Shown here: positions 1-8,374 of the stretch, piece after piece
How positions within the stretch are numbered: position 1 is the stretch's first letter
Layout: each line of letters begins with the position of its first letter
Virus record (IMG/VR): IMGVR_UViG_3300013118_000321
Coordinates: 1-64,000 of that record
DNA from: a virus
Direction: 5' to 3' (one strand)
DNA: 64,000 nt
Notes under the pieces: generated by a model
What the model was told of the DNA's origin: nothing
Databases searched by the model: none
The model's input: only the letters and a program-made list of their open reading frames with translations
Translations under genes and position numbers: made by a program

Positions 1-3
1 ATC

Positions 4-486
4 TCAACATCCATCTTCATCTAAGATAGATTTATATTTCTTCACAATCTTAATATAATGCATTCTATCATAAGAATTCTTCCAGCGCAAGCAGATCGTG
101 CCAGTACTATAAAAGCACAACCCCTTGTTTACATTACCCTTGGCATAAACCCTTATATTGTAAGATAAGATTTGGGCGCCTACTTTTATTGACACTTTCG
201 GGTTCTTCAACTGTTCGCAAGTGTATTTCCTATTTTTGGTTTCTGGTCCACCTGTCCATCTAGGTATTACCTGAGTGAGTCCGCATGCTCCCGCTGGCGA
301 AGTGACCCACGGTACAAACGAACTCTCGGCCATAATTACGGCCGCCAAGAGAGATGGTTCAATGTCATTCTTTTCTGCTTCTGCAATTATTGTTGGAACA
401 TAAGAGCACGCTCTGCGTGATGAAGAATCTGTAAGTCCAAAACTGCTGCCGATAATTGCACAGAGTGCTAGCATTGAGACTGGCAT
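4..486 (-). CDS. Lytic transglycosylase (SLT domain), probably secreted
   Basis: A 160-residue protein with a hydrophobic N-terminus (about residues 1-17) that looks like a signal peptide, followed by a soluble lytic transglycosylase fold. The segment around residues 44-57 (LLAAVIMAESSF) carries the catalytic glutamate of the AES/ES motif, and GACGLTQVIP (from about residue 66) matches the family's G-x-x-GL-x-Q-x-x-P. The family cleaves the glycan backbone of peptidoglycan. ATG at 484-486 has a GGAGGAG Shine-Dalgarno 5 bases upstream and overlaps the ThyX stop (TAATG), so it is the last gene of the groES-thyX operon. It could be the endolysin or a virion/entry hydrolase. The signal peptide would allow export without the holin. 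The class is clear; the stage at which it acts is inferred. Confidence 0.85.
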   Translation of the reverse strand: MPVSMLALCAIIGSSFGLTDSSSRRACSYVPTIIAEAEKNDIEPSLLAAVIMAESSFVPWVTSPAGACGLTQVIPRWTGGPETKNRKYTCEQLKNPKVSIKVGAQILSYNIRVYAKGNVNKGLCFYSTGTICLRWKNSYDRMHYIKIVKKYKSILDEDGC

Positions 487-1193
487 TATCTCTCCTCCAT
501 CTTATTCAATATAAATGATTGTACTGAGTGTGGGAACAGACCCTCTACAATCTCCAGGCATGCCTCGGCAACCTGTTGGATCTCCCACTGGGCGCCCTCA
601 TGTGAGCGCAGCTGCACAAACTTAAGAAGGTTGTGTAAATTAACAGTTCCATAATATTTGGTGTATAAATTCTGAGGGAGGATACCTCTGGCCTGTTCCC
701 TGCAGACACCCGCATCAAGCAGACTTTCAAACAACTTCAGACTCTCTGAGTGATGAGATTTTACCAAGTCTGCCGCTAGAGCGGAAACTGGAAATCCTGA
801 CCTGTTGTATTCCAGTATTGGATTTGTTAATTTATCCTTACTCGCCTGTCTATTACTTTCGTGCTGGGTTCTAAATTCTCTAGGTTCATAGAACTCCATA
901 TCTACAGCAGTATACCTTCTAGATATCTCATTGTATGCCCAAGTGCGGTGTCGATGATGCTGACTACGAATAAACAAAGGTACCGTGAACCTAAAAGTAA
1001 CAGTGCAGTGCTCAAAAGGAGAAGAATGATTATGGGACATAAGATAATTGATGAGTTTGATGTCCTTCTCATCTACTTCTTCCTTTTCCGACCCAAAAGA
1101 GACCCGCGCTGCATTAACAACCGACAAATCTGAACCCATATGTGAAATGTATTCAACCGCACCTATATCGTCTCCATATAGTTCAATTCTCAT
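486..1193 (-). CDS. thyX: Flavin-dependent thymidylate synthase ThyX
   Basis: Makes dTMP from dUMP using FAD, NADPH and methylene-tetrahydrofolate. The ThyX signature RHRTxSxNExSxRY appears as RHRTWAYNEISRRY, with Ala in place of the usual first Ser. The upstream FRFTVPLFIRSQHHRH stretch and the C-terminal RSHEGAQWEIQ helix also fit the family. An in-frame start exists at 1214, but the ATG at 1193 has a full AGGAGG Shine-Dalgarno 4 bases upstream inside the end of the co-chaperonin gene, so 235 residues is preferred. It overlaps the upstream gene by 11 bases and the downstream gene by 1, indicating translational coupling. It works with thymidine kinase and RNR, also in this window, to supply dNTPs. 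Confidence 0.95.
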   Translation of the reverse strand: MRIELYGDDIGAVEYISHMGSDLSVVNAARVSFGSEKEEVDEKDIKLINYLMSHNHSSPFEHCTVTFRFTVPLFIRSQHHRHRTWAYNEISRRYTAVDMEFYEPREFRTQHESNRQASKDKLTNPILEYNRSGFPVSALAADLVKSHHSESLKLFESLLDAGVCREQARGILPQNLYTKYYGTVNLHNLLKFVQLRSHEGAQWEIQQVAEACLEIVEGLFPHSVQSFILNKMEER

Positions 1194-1503
1194 TCGGCCT
1201 CCTGTAGATCCCAACTACATAGTTTTCTAAAATCATGTAGTGTGTTCTACCACCTGCTTCAACTTCCTCAATCATAGACTTGTCAACAACAATCTCTTTC
1301 GGTCCGATTCTGTTAAACTTCAACTCATGAAAGTCCTTCTTACAATCAGAAGCAACATCCACTACGGTTGCCTTGATGAACCTGGACTCTTCTTGCTTGA
1401 AATCATCTGGTAAAATTACACCAGTGTCCGTCTTCTCTTCCTTGTAGTGTGGCACAATTGCAATGTGTCTGTTGACAGGTTTCAGCATCATCAAATCAGT
1501 CAT
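1183..1503 (-). CDS. GroES-like co-chaperonin
   Basis: A 106-residue Cpn10-type protein. The N-terminal KPVNRHIAIVP matches the GroES opening (RPLHDRVIV), DTGVILPDDF sits where GroES has its mobile-loop flank (GGIVL), and the C-terminal GRTHYMILENYVVGI matches the final strands of GroES (EVLIMSESDILAIV). The region between is longer and more divergent than in bacterial GroES. By analogy with T4 gp31, it would cap the host GroEL and fold phage proteins such as the major capsid protein; that role is inferred. It overlaps its upstream neighbour by 8 bases and thyX by 11 bases, and lies in the short operon expressed from the promoter at 1795-1823. Confidence 0.75.
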   Translation of the reverse strand: MTDLMMLKPVNRHIAIVPHYKEEKTDTGVILPDDFKQEESRFIKATVVDVASDCKKDFHELKFNRIGPKEIVVDKSMIEEVEAGGRTHYMILENYVVGIYRRPNEN

Positions 1504-1768
1504 CGGCGCCTCCGAAGTTTTGCTTTAGGTGGTTAAAGTAATCGGTAATCATCTCAAGGTCATCACCTTGCTTTAACATTCGATATACCTTGACCGCCAT
1601 ACGCATGTCTTCTTTGGTCAACCAATCGTTCTCAGCATAACTGGATCTTAGGTCTTTCAGATGCTCCTTGAGAGGTTGCATCTCCTCTTCAATGGCAACA
1701 AATGCCTTAATAAATTTGACGATGTGCTCGTCCTTTGTCATATGATCTTCTTCTTTATCACCAAACAT
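1496..1768 (-). CDS. Small helical protein, GapR/DUF2312-like candidate
   Basis: A 90-residue charged, almost entirely helical protein. Its layout (an N-terminal helix VAIEEEMQPLKEHLKDL, then DWLTKEDMRMAVKVYRMLKQ and a final helix) resembles DUF2312/GapR, a DNA-binding protein that senses overtwisted DNA, whose consensus has EE...L..D.K..Y.EAK..GFD.K.LR.V.RLRK. The match is by pattern only and may instead reflect a generic coiled-coil protein. ATG at 1766-1768 has an AAAGGAG Shine-Dalgarno 5 bases upstream. It is the first gene after the promoter at 1795-1823 and leads the groES-thyX-transglycosylase operon, suggesting early expression. Confidence 0.5.
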   Translation of the reverse strand: MFGDKEEDHMTKDEHIVKFIKAFVAIEEEMQPLKEHLKDLRSSYAENDWLTKEDMRMAVKVYRMLKQGDDLEMITDYFNHLKQNFGGADD

Positions 1769-1794
1769 AGTAACTCCTTTCCATTGGTAGAATA

Positions 1795-1823
1795 ATAATA
1801 CTAAATTATATCAATTAATGCAA
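1795..1823 (-). promoter_or_regulatory. Sigma70-type promoter, groES-thyX operon
   Basis: On the minus strand a -35 TTGCAT (1818-1823), a 17-base spacer ending in TTTAG, and a -10 TATTAT (1795-1800). The spacing and the TTTAG just before the -10 are the same as in the two stronger promoters at 9213-9241 and 10513-10541. The first downstream start codon is at 1768. Confidence 0.6.
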
Positions 1824-1855
1824 GTGTTTTTTCAAACAAAATGAAATAAAATTAT

Positions 1856-1927
1856 TTAAGATTGAAGGGGCGGAAACATGTACCATACGTAGATGATGGC
1901 CGCTTGCAACAACAGTAACCTTGCCAT
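1856..1927 (-). CDS. Possible 23-residue membrane peptide
   Basis: A short open frame starting ATG at 1925-1927, 3 bases after the stop of the phosphate-permease gene. AGGAGGTG, 9 bases upstream, lies in the last codons of that gene. The product begins MARLLLLQAAIIYVWYMF and ends in a short polar tail, so it would be a single transmembrane segment. The stop TAA is at 1856-1858. The good Shine-Dalgarno and strongly hydrophobic composition argue for a real gene; its tiny size argues caution. It could be a membrane-acting small protein or an accessory to the permease. No function can be assigned. Confidence 0.35.
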   Translation of the reverse strand: MARLLLLQAAIIYVWYMFPPLQS

Positions 1928-1930
1928 CGT

Positions 1931-2866
1931 TCACGACACCTCCTGAACCAGTAACACAATAATGATCGAAACGGACAGTCCCAACATCATCTTCATGAAG
2001 TCCTTGGCGACAAGAGGAAAGACCTTTTTCACCTTTCTATCCATTCTCGTTGCAATGGCGAGTTCACGACCACAAAGCAACCCTACAAACACCCACGTTG
2101 TGCTCATGGGAATGTTGTTCATCTGCTTTAGGTACAGTAAGATAAAAGCATAAACCGCATCGATGATTGTGGCCGAGCGCACATAAGACGTAGAGGATTT
2201 CTCAATTACTATCTGCTGTATCTTGCCACCCTTGGTATAAAAGACATACCCCAACACAGACACCAATAACACAAGCACGCCTGACAAGAACTCTACGCTC
2301 ATCTGTCTTGGTGCGAACACTGCTATGTTCGCGAGGTCATGACTTAGCCAAGTGAACCATAAGAATCCCGTTGTACCCCACTGGGCGATGCGCCAGGCAC
2401 GTTCATGGTCTGGTTTAACCTTCTTCTTTTCGTCTAAGTATTTGGACAGAATCATCCAAAACCCGTAAGCTACAGTTGCTGCTATGGCATATCCAAGGAC
2501 ACTCTTAACCAACATCTTCTCAAAAACAACAGTACTAGCAAAGGCGGATAACACCAAGAATGTCGTAGAGACTGGAATGCCATATCTTGTCAGCAACAGT
2601 AAAACACCTGGTGCTAATGCATGGTACCACTCAACTGTTACGAAAGGTATCTTCTCTAGGCGTCCGAAGGATATGTCTCCTCCATATGCAAACCAACTGT
2701 ACAAAACAGTCGCAACAAGCACTGATGAGGCAGCTGCCCACAGTTTCCACCATGGCGTCTTCTTATTCGACACCATAAACGTTCCCAAGGTTTGAACGGC
2801 ATCGTTACTCATAACCGCTGTGCCAGCAAGGGTGATCCCAACAAGGGGCAAAATCATCTCTAACAT
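1931..2866 (-). CDS. PiT-family (PHO4) phosphate permease-like membrane protein
   Basis: A 311-residue polytopic membrane protein with about eight hydrophobic segments and the twofold internal symmetry of PiT inorganic-phosphate permeases. Each half carries the two family signatures: MSNDAVQTLGT (about residues 19-29) and SHDLANIAVFAP (about 175-186) for the GxNDxANxxxP motif, and GIPVSTTF (about 96-103) and NIPMSTTW (about 252-259) for the GxPVSTTH motif. PiT proteins carry phosphate with H+ or Na+. The protein is shorter than bacterial PitA (about 500 residues), lacking much of the central loop. AAGGAG lies 9 bases before the ATG. It follows RNR after a 90-base gap. A role in supplying phosphate to infected cells is inferred. 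Confidence 0.75.
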   Translation of the reverse strand: MLEMILPLVGITLAGTAVMSNDAVQTLGTFMVSNKKTPWWKLWAAASSVLVATVLYSWFAYGGDISFGRLEKIPFVTVEWYHALAPGVLLLLTRYGIPVSTTFLVLSAFASTVVFEKMLVKSVLGYAIAATVAYGFWMILSKYLDEKKKVKPDHERAWRIAQWGTTGFLWFTWLSHDLANIAVFAPRQMSVEFLSGVLVLLVSVLGYVFYTKGGKIQQIVIEKSSTSYVRSATIIDAVYAFILLYLKQMNNIPMSTTWVFVGLLCGRELAIATRMDRKVKKVFPLVAKDFMKMMLGLSVSIIIVLLVQEVS

Positions 2867-2956
2867 TTCTATAAACTCCTTTTAACTTGGATAAGTATAC
2901 TCTATGTTAGAGATGTTGTTGTGCCATTTGTGTGAAGTGTTTGAGACAAGCAGGAG

Positions 2957-4819
2957 TCAAACAAACTTAATTTCACAAGCTCCGCCAGCGCAGGCAATTT
3001 CGCCCTGCAGATCTGTATTGTCTTCCTCTTCAACAACCTTTGAGAGGTCAACCTTAGTGAGGGATGCCATCATCGCTTCATAGGTCTCCTCTGCGCAGTC
3101 TTCGAAGGGTGCCTGGGTGTACGTTCCACCATCGTATGGCAGCACTGACAGTCCATTATAACTGTTCCTATTTTCCCACATCCATTCACCGACGTCGACC
3201 CACTCAGCGTCCTTGATCGACACAGTTGCAGAAATATTGTGAGTATTCTGACCCTTTCGGAAACCTGGCTTTACCCATTCGTCCGTCACCTGCTTTACTC
3301 TCTTAAGCAACTGAAGAGCAGACTCTGTTCTCATTATAGCACCTTCTGGGGCTCGCTGAGGGATGGAGATAACTGCCGTACTGTGTGGGCTAAAGTACTC
3401 GTCTTCAACCAACTCAGGATGATTCTTCGCCAAGTAAGAATAAATCGGTTCATTCTTGCCAACACGAATACGACGAACATAAAAATCATTGTGCCAAGCA
3501 TGAATACCAGAGGAAGTACCAAGCGCAAGACTTGTGGTACCAGCTGGTTTAACACATGTTGTTCTAGCTGCTGGTTTTACACCAATCAACTCTGCGACTC
3601 TAGCATTCTCCTTCTTGACAGTAGCGGCAGCTGCCTTCATATCCAAAAGAAGAACCTTGCCAGATGCAATACCCGTCATCGATACGCCAATGAGTGCATC
3701 TTTCTCTGTTGTTCTTCTCCATACGTCTCTAAGATAATGAAAATCAGTGTAACTCGCCTGAAGTGTTCCGATAAAACTAGCAGCGCGGACTCTGCTCTCC
3801 AAGTCCTCCTGCCCTTCCAAATCAGATACATTTACCTCAGTCAAATTACAAAACTGATACGGTCGGAGACCTATTTCACAGCAAGGGTTAGTGCCCCAGT
3901 CCTTATCATTGGAGAAGTAAAACCCAGGTTCTCCTGCCCCTGATGCTTTGACTCGGTCCCACAAATTCATAAAATATTCTTTATCAATCTTGTGTCTCAA
4001 TAATACAACTGAGTTGTTTGCACGTCCTCTCTGTGGGTTTGTCTCCCACCAGTTGCCAGTCTTAGCAGAGATCATCTCCTCGTCGTCTGCTGAGAATAGC
4101 GATATAAGCGCTGCCCTGCGGATACCTCCCGCAAGTACAGCGTCTGCGATATGGCAAACCATATCGTGAACTTCAATAGAAGAAAGTTTGTCACCGCTCT
4201 CCTTTTCAGATAACATACCTTCCAACTTCACAAGACACTCTCTTAGTGGTTGTGGTCCAGGTGCTTTGCCTCCCGATGTTACGAGTGCCGCGCCTTTTGG
4301 ACGGATGTCTGTATAATCAAATCTAAGTCTAGAACCTCCATTGAAATAGGAACGAACCAATGCCTTTACAGCATCTGCCCAACCTTCAATAGAGTCGTTG
4401 ACCAAAAACCTTCGTGTTCTTTTCATGTTTGGTCTAGTAATTTCTGGTAGTTTTTCGACGTGATGCTTTTGAACACTATATCCAACACCCGTACCACCAA
4501 GCAGCAAGAACATCGCCTCGCCGAATGATCGCCAATCATCGATTGGCATGAAAGCGCAGTTAAAAATCCTGTTAGGAGCAACCTCAATTGGTTTGCCGCC
4601 AAACTGCAGGGACCTCATAGAAGGCAAAACCTTCTTGTCAAACACCAACTTATAATTTTTTCTAATCTGCAACTCTAGTTCTGGAAACTTCTTTAAGTGC
4701 ATCTCCATATTTCTTGTAACCAGTTCATGCCACGTCTCTCTCCTGTTCTTTTCTGGCACATACTTGGCATATTTCATGTGCACAGTTATTTCTGACAAAA
4801 TGTCATTTGATAAACTCAC
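2957..4819 (-). CDS. nrdJ: Class II adenosylcobalamin-dependent ribonucleoside-triphosphate reductase
   Basis: A 620-residue monomeric B12-dependent reductase of the Lactobacillus leichmannii RTPR type, converting NTPs to dNTPs. Active-site residues are visible with correct spacing: C88 (RTPR C119), N311, C313 and E315 in NPCCE (RTPR N406, C408, E410) and C324 in FCNLTEVN (C419). The C-terminal CAGGAC (C611, C616) matches the RTPR swinging-arm pair C731/C736. It is shorter than RTPR (739 residues). Its start overlaps the helicase stop by 4 bases (ATGA). No R2 subunit is present or needed. The enzyme depends on host or imported cobalamin. Confidence 0.93.
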   Translation of the reverse strand: MSLSNDILSEITVHMKYAKYVPEKNRRETWHELVTRNMEMHLKKFPELELQIRKNYKLVFDKKVLPSMRSLQFGGKPIEVAPNRIFNCAFMPIDDWRSFGEAMFLLLGGTGVGYSVQKHHVEKLPEITRPNMKRTRRFLVNDSIEGWADAVKALVRSYFNGGSRLRFDYTDIRPKGAALVTSGGKAPGPQPLRECLVKLEGMLSEKESGDKLSSIEVHDMVCHIADAVLAGGIRRAALISLFSADDEEMISAKTGNWWETNPQRGRANNSVVLLRHKIDKEYFMNLWDRVKASGAGEPGFYFSNDKDWGTNPCCEIGLRPYQFCNLTEVNVSDLEGQEDLESRVRAASFIGTLQASYTDFHYLRDVWRRTTEKDALIGVSMTGIASGKVLLLDMKAAAATVKKENARVAELIGVKPAARTTCVKPAGTTSLALGTSSGIHAWHNDFYVRRIRVGKNEPIYSYLAKNHPELVEDEYFSPHSTAVISIPQRAPEGAIMRTESALQLLKRVKQVTDEWVKPGFRKGQNTHNISATVSIKDAEWVDVGEWMWENRNSYNGLSVLPYDGGTYTQAPFEDCAEETYEAMMASLTKVDLSKVVEEEDNTDLQGEIACAGGACEIKFV

Positions 4820-6198
4820 TTCTTCGACCCTCCTTTAAACTCTTTATACTTTTCATTCAATAATTTCTTTTGTTTCTTTGCTGCATCTTTAACAATATCT
4901 TCCATCTCCTCTTGCGTCATCGCCTTCGGCAAGACCTTGATTTTGACATTAGCAGTATCCATAAATATGGGGTATATCATACCATCGGGACCATTTCTGT
5001 TCTTTGCGATGTAAATTCTTCCACTATTGGTATTTTTGTCCTCAACAGTTCTTGAGACAGAGAAAATAAAATCCGCGACGAAGCACTTATTGAATGCTTC
5101 AGATATTGACTCCATAGTAATAACCTCTGCATTGAGACCAGACCGATTAGTCTGGGAGGCGGTCCAAATTGGGCAACCGACCTCCTGTGAAATGCCACGC
5201 AATTCTTCATAAATAGCCTCAAGTTGGTGTCTTTTCTCTTCTTTTGAGGATCCCTCTGGTTTTATCAAGTCAGCATAATCTACAATAATTAGATCTGGAA
5301 CAAACTCCTGGTTTTTCATCTTCTCGATGTGGTTCTTTATCGTCTGGATAGTAGCTGACCTAGTAGGATACTCTTTTACGATGAGTTTACCTTTTAAATC
5401 CTTCAAGTCATCGTAAATCTGTTCCTTGAATGCTGTTATGTCATTGAGATGATACCCAGTAATGCAACTATCATATCTATTGGCGACAACAGTGTCAGCC
5501 AACTCTAGAGTGTAGTGCACCACATTCTTTCCTTCCTGCAGCGCTTTAGATCCAAGATGAACTAGCACCATGGACTTGCCAGCACCTGTTGGTGCAATCA
5601 CAACACCAAGTTCACCCTTTCCAAGCCCACCTTTAGAGATATCGTCAAGTGGATCCCACCCAGTAGTAACTGGATTTCTTGCCTTCTTTTCAAATCGCTG
5701 TTCAAAATCCTCCATATAATCATACCCGAGGTCATTTGAGGTTCCTAGTTTGATTGCATCGTTGATTACTTTTGCAACCTGGTCAAACGATGACTTCTTT
5801 AACAGCGGAACACACCTGATCATCGCTTCTTGTAACTTCTGCTTCTTACAGAAGTCAAGGGCAGTATCCTTTATATATCCAGACTCTGAATGGTTGATTT
5901 CTTGAGACAATACCCTAGCATAATAATCCCTCAACATCTTCTGCACAGAGTCTTGCTCCTCAGTGATGCCAGTTCGCAATATGCTGGTCATTATCTTTCT
6001 AGTGGGGTGTACGCCATACTTTTTCTTATACCCCTTGATCTTGTTAACAAAGACTCTGAGATAAGTTAATTCAAGGAAATTTATGTCCAAGACCTCAAAG
6101 ATCTGATCCGCAAAGGGACGATCATCCAAGATTAAGTGGCACAGGTTTTCTTGAAAGTTCTTTCCGAACTTAGAGAAGTCTTGATTCATTTTATCCAT
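4816..6198 (-). CDS. Replicative DNA helicase, DnaB/T4 gp41-like
   Basis: A 460-residue RecA-fold hexameric helicase that would unwind the replication fork 5'-3' with the DnaG-type primase at 57217. The N-terminal about 170 residues form the helical collar domain. Walker A APTGAGKS is at 202-209, Walker B is in LIIVDYADL, the QTNR sensor lies in WTASQTNRSG, and AKNRNGPDG near the C-terminus is the arginine-finger/DnaB C-terminal motif. This matches the T4 gp41 layout (475 residues). It ends in a 4-base overlap with RNR and begins 1 base inside the exonuclease stop. Confidence 0.92.
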   Translation of the reverse strand: MDKMNQDFSKFGKNFQENLCHLILDDRPFADQIFEVLDINFLELTYLRVFVNKIKGYKKKYGVHPTRKIMTSILRTGITEEQDSVQKMLRDYYARVLSQEINHSESGYIKDTALDFCKKQKLQEAMIRCVPLLKKSSFDQVAKVINDAIKLGTSNDLGYDYMEDFEQRFEKKARNPVTTGWDPLDDISKGGLGKGELGVVIAPTGAGKSMVLVHLGSKALQEGKNVVHYTLELADTVVANRYDSCITGYHLNDITAFKEQIYDDLKDLKGKLIVKEYPTRSATIQTIKNHIEKMKNQEFVPDLIIVDYADLIKPEGSSKEEKRHQLEAIYEELRGISQEVGCPIWTASQTNRSGLNAEVITMESISEAFNKCFVADFIFSVSRTVEDKNTNSGRIYIAKNRNGPDGMIYPIFMDTANVKIKVLPKAMTQEEMEDIVKDAAKKQKKLLNEKYKEFKGGSKK

Positions 6199-7166
6199 TA
6201 GTTATAACTTACTCCTGATTCGATCATCGCATTGAATGTAGTCTTCAAGCAATCGATATTCAGGGAAGTCGCACCATCAACAGACATCATCTTGTTTATC
6301 TCGGTCTTGTTGAACATGGGTTTATATTCCTCAAAGGTTGAATTAATAAAGTTGGCACATTGAATGGAGATGAGCGGTGTACTCAGCTGCATTATAGAGT
6401 AATTATCGCACACCTTCTTGTAATCGTCAATTACTTTATGATAAATTGCAAGTTTAGATTCTTCCCGCTCAGAATGCTCCTTGAGATCACTCAAATAGTA
6501 ATCCCTCTCTTCGGAAAGAAACGGAAATGCCTTAGCAACAGTCTTAAGTCCAACACCCTGGAGTCCATCGATGTTGTCACTCTTGTCTCCAACCATCGCC
6601 CTGGCAAGGGCAAAGTTACAGGGATGGATAGAATGTTCTTCCAGCACTCTGCTAGTATTTAGAATCTGATCCTGTGTTGGTCTCAACAGGAGCGTCCTAT
6701 CGTCCAACAGCTGTATAAAATCCTTATCACTAGACACAACAACCTTTCGCCATTCCTGAAAGAGTGGCATTGATTTGACGTAAGCAATTACATCGTCCGC
6801 TTCGACATTTGGTTGCCTAAACTGGATGATGGGAGTTTGGTTAACGTACTCAATACACCTAACCTGCTGCCAAATCTTATTTGTGTGAATCTCTGCAGGA
6901 TTCATAGACTGGGACCATCGATTTAATTTCGGCGGCTTTCTACCTACCTTATAGTTCTTGTTCTGTTGTCGTCTTTTATTAGATCCATTGTCACCATCCC
7001 ACACAACAACCAAAAGGTCGGGTTTGATCTGTCGGCACAACTTATTCATCGTTTGCAGAAAACCAACCACACCTCCGATGGGGTCGCCATTGGGTGACAT
7101 AGTGGGATTAACAATGTAGGATCTCATAAACTGGTTTTGCGCATCTACCAGCATTAACCTCTTCAT
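6198..7166 (-). CDS. 5'-3' exonuclease / flap endonuclease (T4 RNase H-like)
   Basis: A 322-residue PIN/FEN nuclease. Acidic metal-binding positions are visible: D8 in LMLVDAQN, the VVWDGDNGSNKRRQQNKNYK stretch, EADDVIAY, and VVSSDKDFIQL. The helix-three-turn-helix DNA-binding motif is clear in GDKSDNIDGLQGVGLKTV. In T4 this enzyme (RNase H) removes RNA primers from lagging-strand fragments. Because the short family A polymerase in this window has no nuclease domain of its own, this is likely the enzyme that completes Okazaki processing; that link is inferred. It starts directly after the terminator at 7180-7208 and is coupled to the helicase gene. Confidence 0.88.
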   Translation of the reverse strand: MKRLMLVDAQNQFMRSYIVNPTMSPNGDPIGGVVGFLQTMNKLCRQIKPDLLVVVWDGDNGSNKRRQQNKNYKVGRKPPKLNRWSQSMNPAEIHTNKIWQQVRCIEYVNQTPIIQFRQPNVEADDVIAYVKSMPLFQEWRKVVVSSDKDFIQLLDDRTLLLRPTQDQILNTSRVLEEHSIHPCNFALARAMVGDKSDNIDGLQGVGLKTVAKAFPFLSEERDYYLSDLKEHSEREESKLAIYHKVIDDYKKVCDNYSIMQLSTPLISIQCANFINSTFEEYKPMFNKTEINKMMSVDGATSLNIDCLKTTFNAMIESGVSYN

Positions 7167-7179
7167 ATAACTCCTTAGT

Positions 7180-7208
7180 AAAAAAAACCCCCTGCTTTCA
7201 CAGGGGGT
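7180..7208 (-). terminator. Rho-independent terminator after uvsX
   Basis: On the minus strand an 8-bp stem ACCCCCTG/CAGGGGGT with a 6-base loop is followed by a run of Ts (A-run at 7180-7187 on the + strand). It lies between the UvsX stop and the exonuclease start, so it would end or attenuate the SSB-UvsX transcript. Confidence 0.85.
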
Positions 7209-7223
7209 CGACCGAACACTATG

Positions 7224-8363
7224 TCAGTCTTTGGTGGGGGGATCCTCCTGATCATAAAAATCAGAAGCGTTTCCTGTTTTGTTGCTGAATTTCATTATAA
7301 CATCATCATCCATGATTTGCAAAACTCTTTTCTTAAATCTCTCATCTTGCAATTTCGAAACCCAATGTGCTCTCTGAAATTTCTCTTCCGTTCCGTCACT
7401 ATGAACAAGAGCGTACCAAGCACCTGACTGCTTCAGGTTTTCAGAAATTTGAATTGCATCGAACCAACTTTCCTTATCTTGTACACCGACAGTATCGGAA
7501 TCACCCCAAAGGATCTTAAAGTTGCAAGTTCTACCAGTTGACCCAAATCGAGACTTTTCAATCTTACACTTCACTTCGGAACCAATCCTAAAACCATTGT
7601 CATCCGTGACAAATGATGCCTTTGCCTTCCTTCCAGTTAACCACACTCTTAGAGAGTAGGAATATGGCAAAGTCTTACCACCTGGTGTCATGTAAGGCGT
7701 TGTCAATGCCTCAGATGGGGACCTAGTGATATTTGTTTTAAGTTGGTTTAATACCAACAGTGTAGCGCCAGCATTCGCAATAGGTTGTACCAACTTGGGC
7801 ATACCCTTAGATAACACTCGCGCCTTCATTGCCATCGACGATTGGGGATTGTAGTCCGATTCCAAATCATGCTCTGATGGAGTGAGTGCCAGGGAGTCCC
7901 AGATAAACAACCACTTTTGAGGCATCTTCAAGAGATCCTCAATTGTGGCCATCACCATCTCCACAGAGTGTGCCTGTACATAAATTAACCCATTGTCTTC
8001 ATCTTCAAGATCACATCCCGCTCTCGAAAGAAACTCTGGATCAATCGCCGACTCTGAATCAAAATATGCTACACGGTATCCCATCTGCTGTGCATTAGCT
8101 GCTACCTGAGCTGCCATAAAAGACTTGCCCGTCGCTTCGAGACCTGCTATCTCGGAGATCTTCCCTACGGGAATTCCAGCGAGTCGACCCTTACAAATAA
8201 TAGAGTCTAACCATCTGGATCCCGTAGGAATCCACTCCTTGACCTTGGTTGGGTTCTCCTCCTTGAGATTATAAGCAACAACACCACCAGCAGACTTGTT
8301 GAGTGACTTTATAATGTCCTTCGTGGACAAACCTCCTGGTTTCATTTTTGTTACTTTTGCCAT
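7224..8363 (-). CDS. uvsX: RecA/UvsX-like recombinase
   Basis: A 379-residue RecA-family strand-exchange ATPase. Walker A GLEATGKS is at 74-81, the catalytic-region YFDSESAIDPEF follows, Walker B is in WLFIWDSLAL, and LLVLNQLKTN is the L2/Q region. The TPGGKTLPYSYSLRVWL stretch is typical of UvsX/RecA core strands. It would polymerise on gp32-coated ssDNA to drive recombination-dependent replication. It lies 11 bases after the gp32-like gene and shares its early promoter; a terminator follows. Confidence 0.93.
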   Translation of the reverse strand: MAKVTKMKPGGLSTKDIIKSLNKSAGGVVAYNLKEENPTKVKEWIPTGSRWLDSIICKGRLAGIPVGKISEIAGLEATGKSFMAAQVAANAQQMGYRVAYFDSESAIDPEFLSRAGCDLEDEDNGLIYVQAHSVEMVMATIEDLLKMPQKWLFIWDSLALTPSEHDLESDYNPQSSMAMKARVLSKGMPKLVQPIANAGATLLVLNQLKTNITRSPSEALTTPYMTPGGKTLPYSYSLRVWLTGRKAKASFVTDDNGFRIGSEVKCKIEKSRFGSTGRTCNFKILWGDSDTVGVQDKESWFDAIQISENLKQSGAWYALVHSDGTEEKFQRAHWVSKLQDERFKKRVLQIMDDDVIMKFSNKTGNASDFYDQEDPPTKD

Positions 8364-8374
8364 CCTACGTCACC

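Noticed and set aside
1194-1214. ThyX start at 1214
   Set aside because: The ATG at 1193 has AGGAGG directly upstream and gives the natural ThyX N-terminus; the earlier start lies further inside the co-chaperonin gene.
3239-3943. Long + strand open frame opposite the RNR gene
   Set aside because: It lies antisense to a gene with complete catalytic motifs, has a Cys/Ser-rich composition typical of a shadow frame, and no supported gene in the window is on the + strand.
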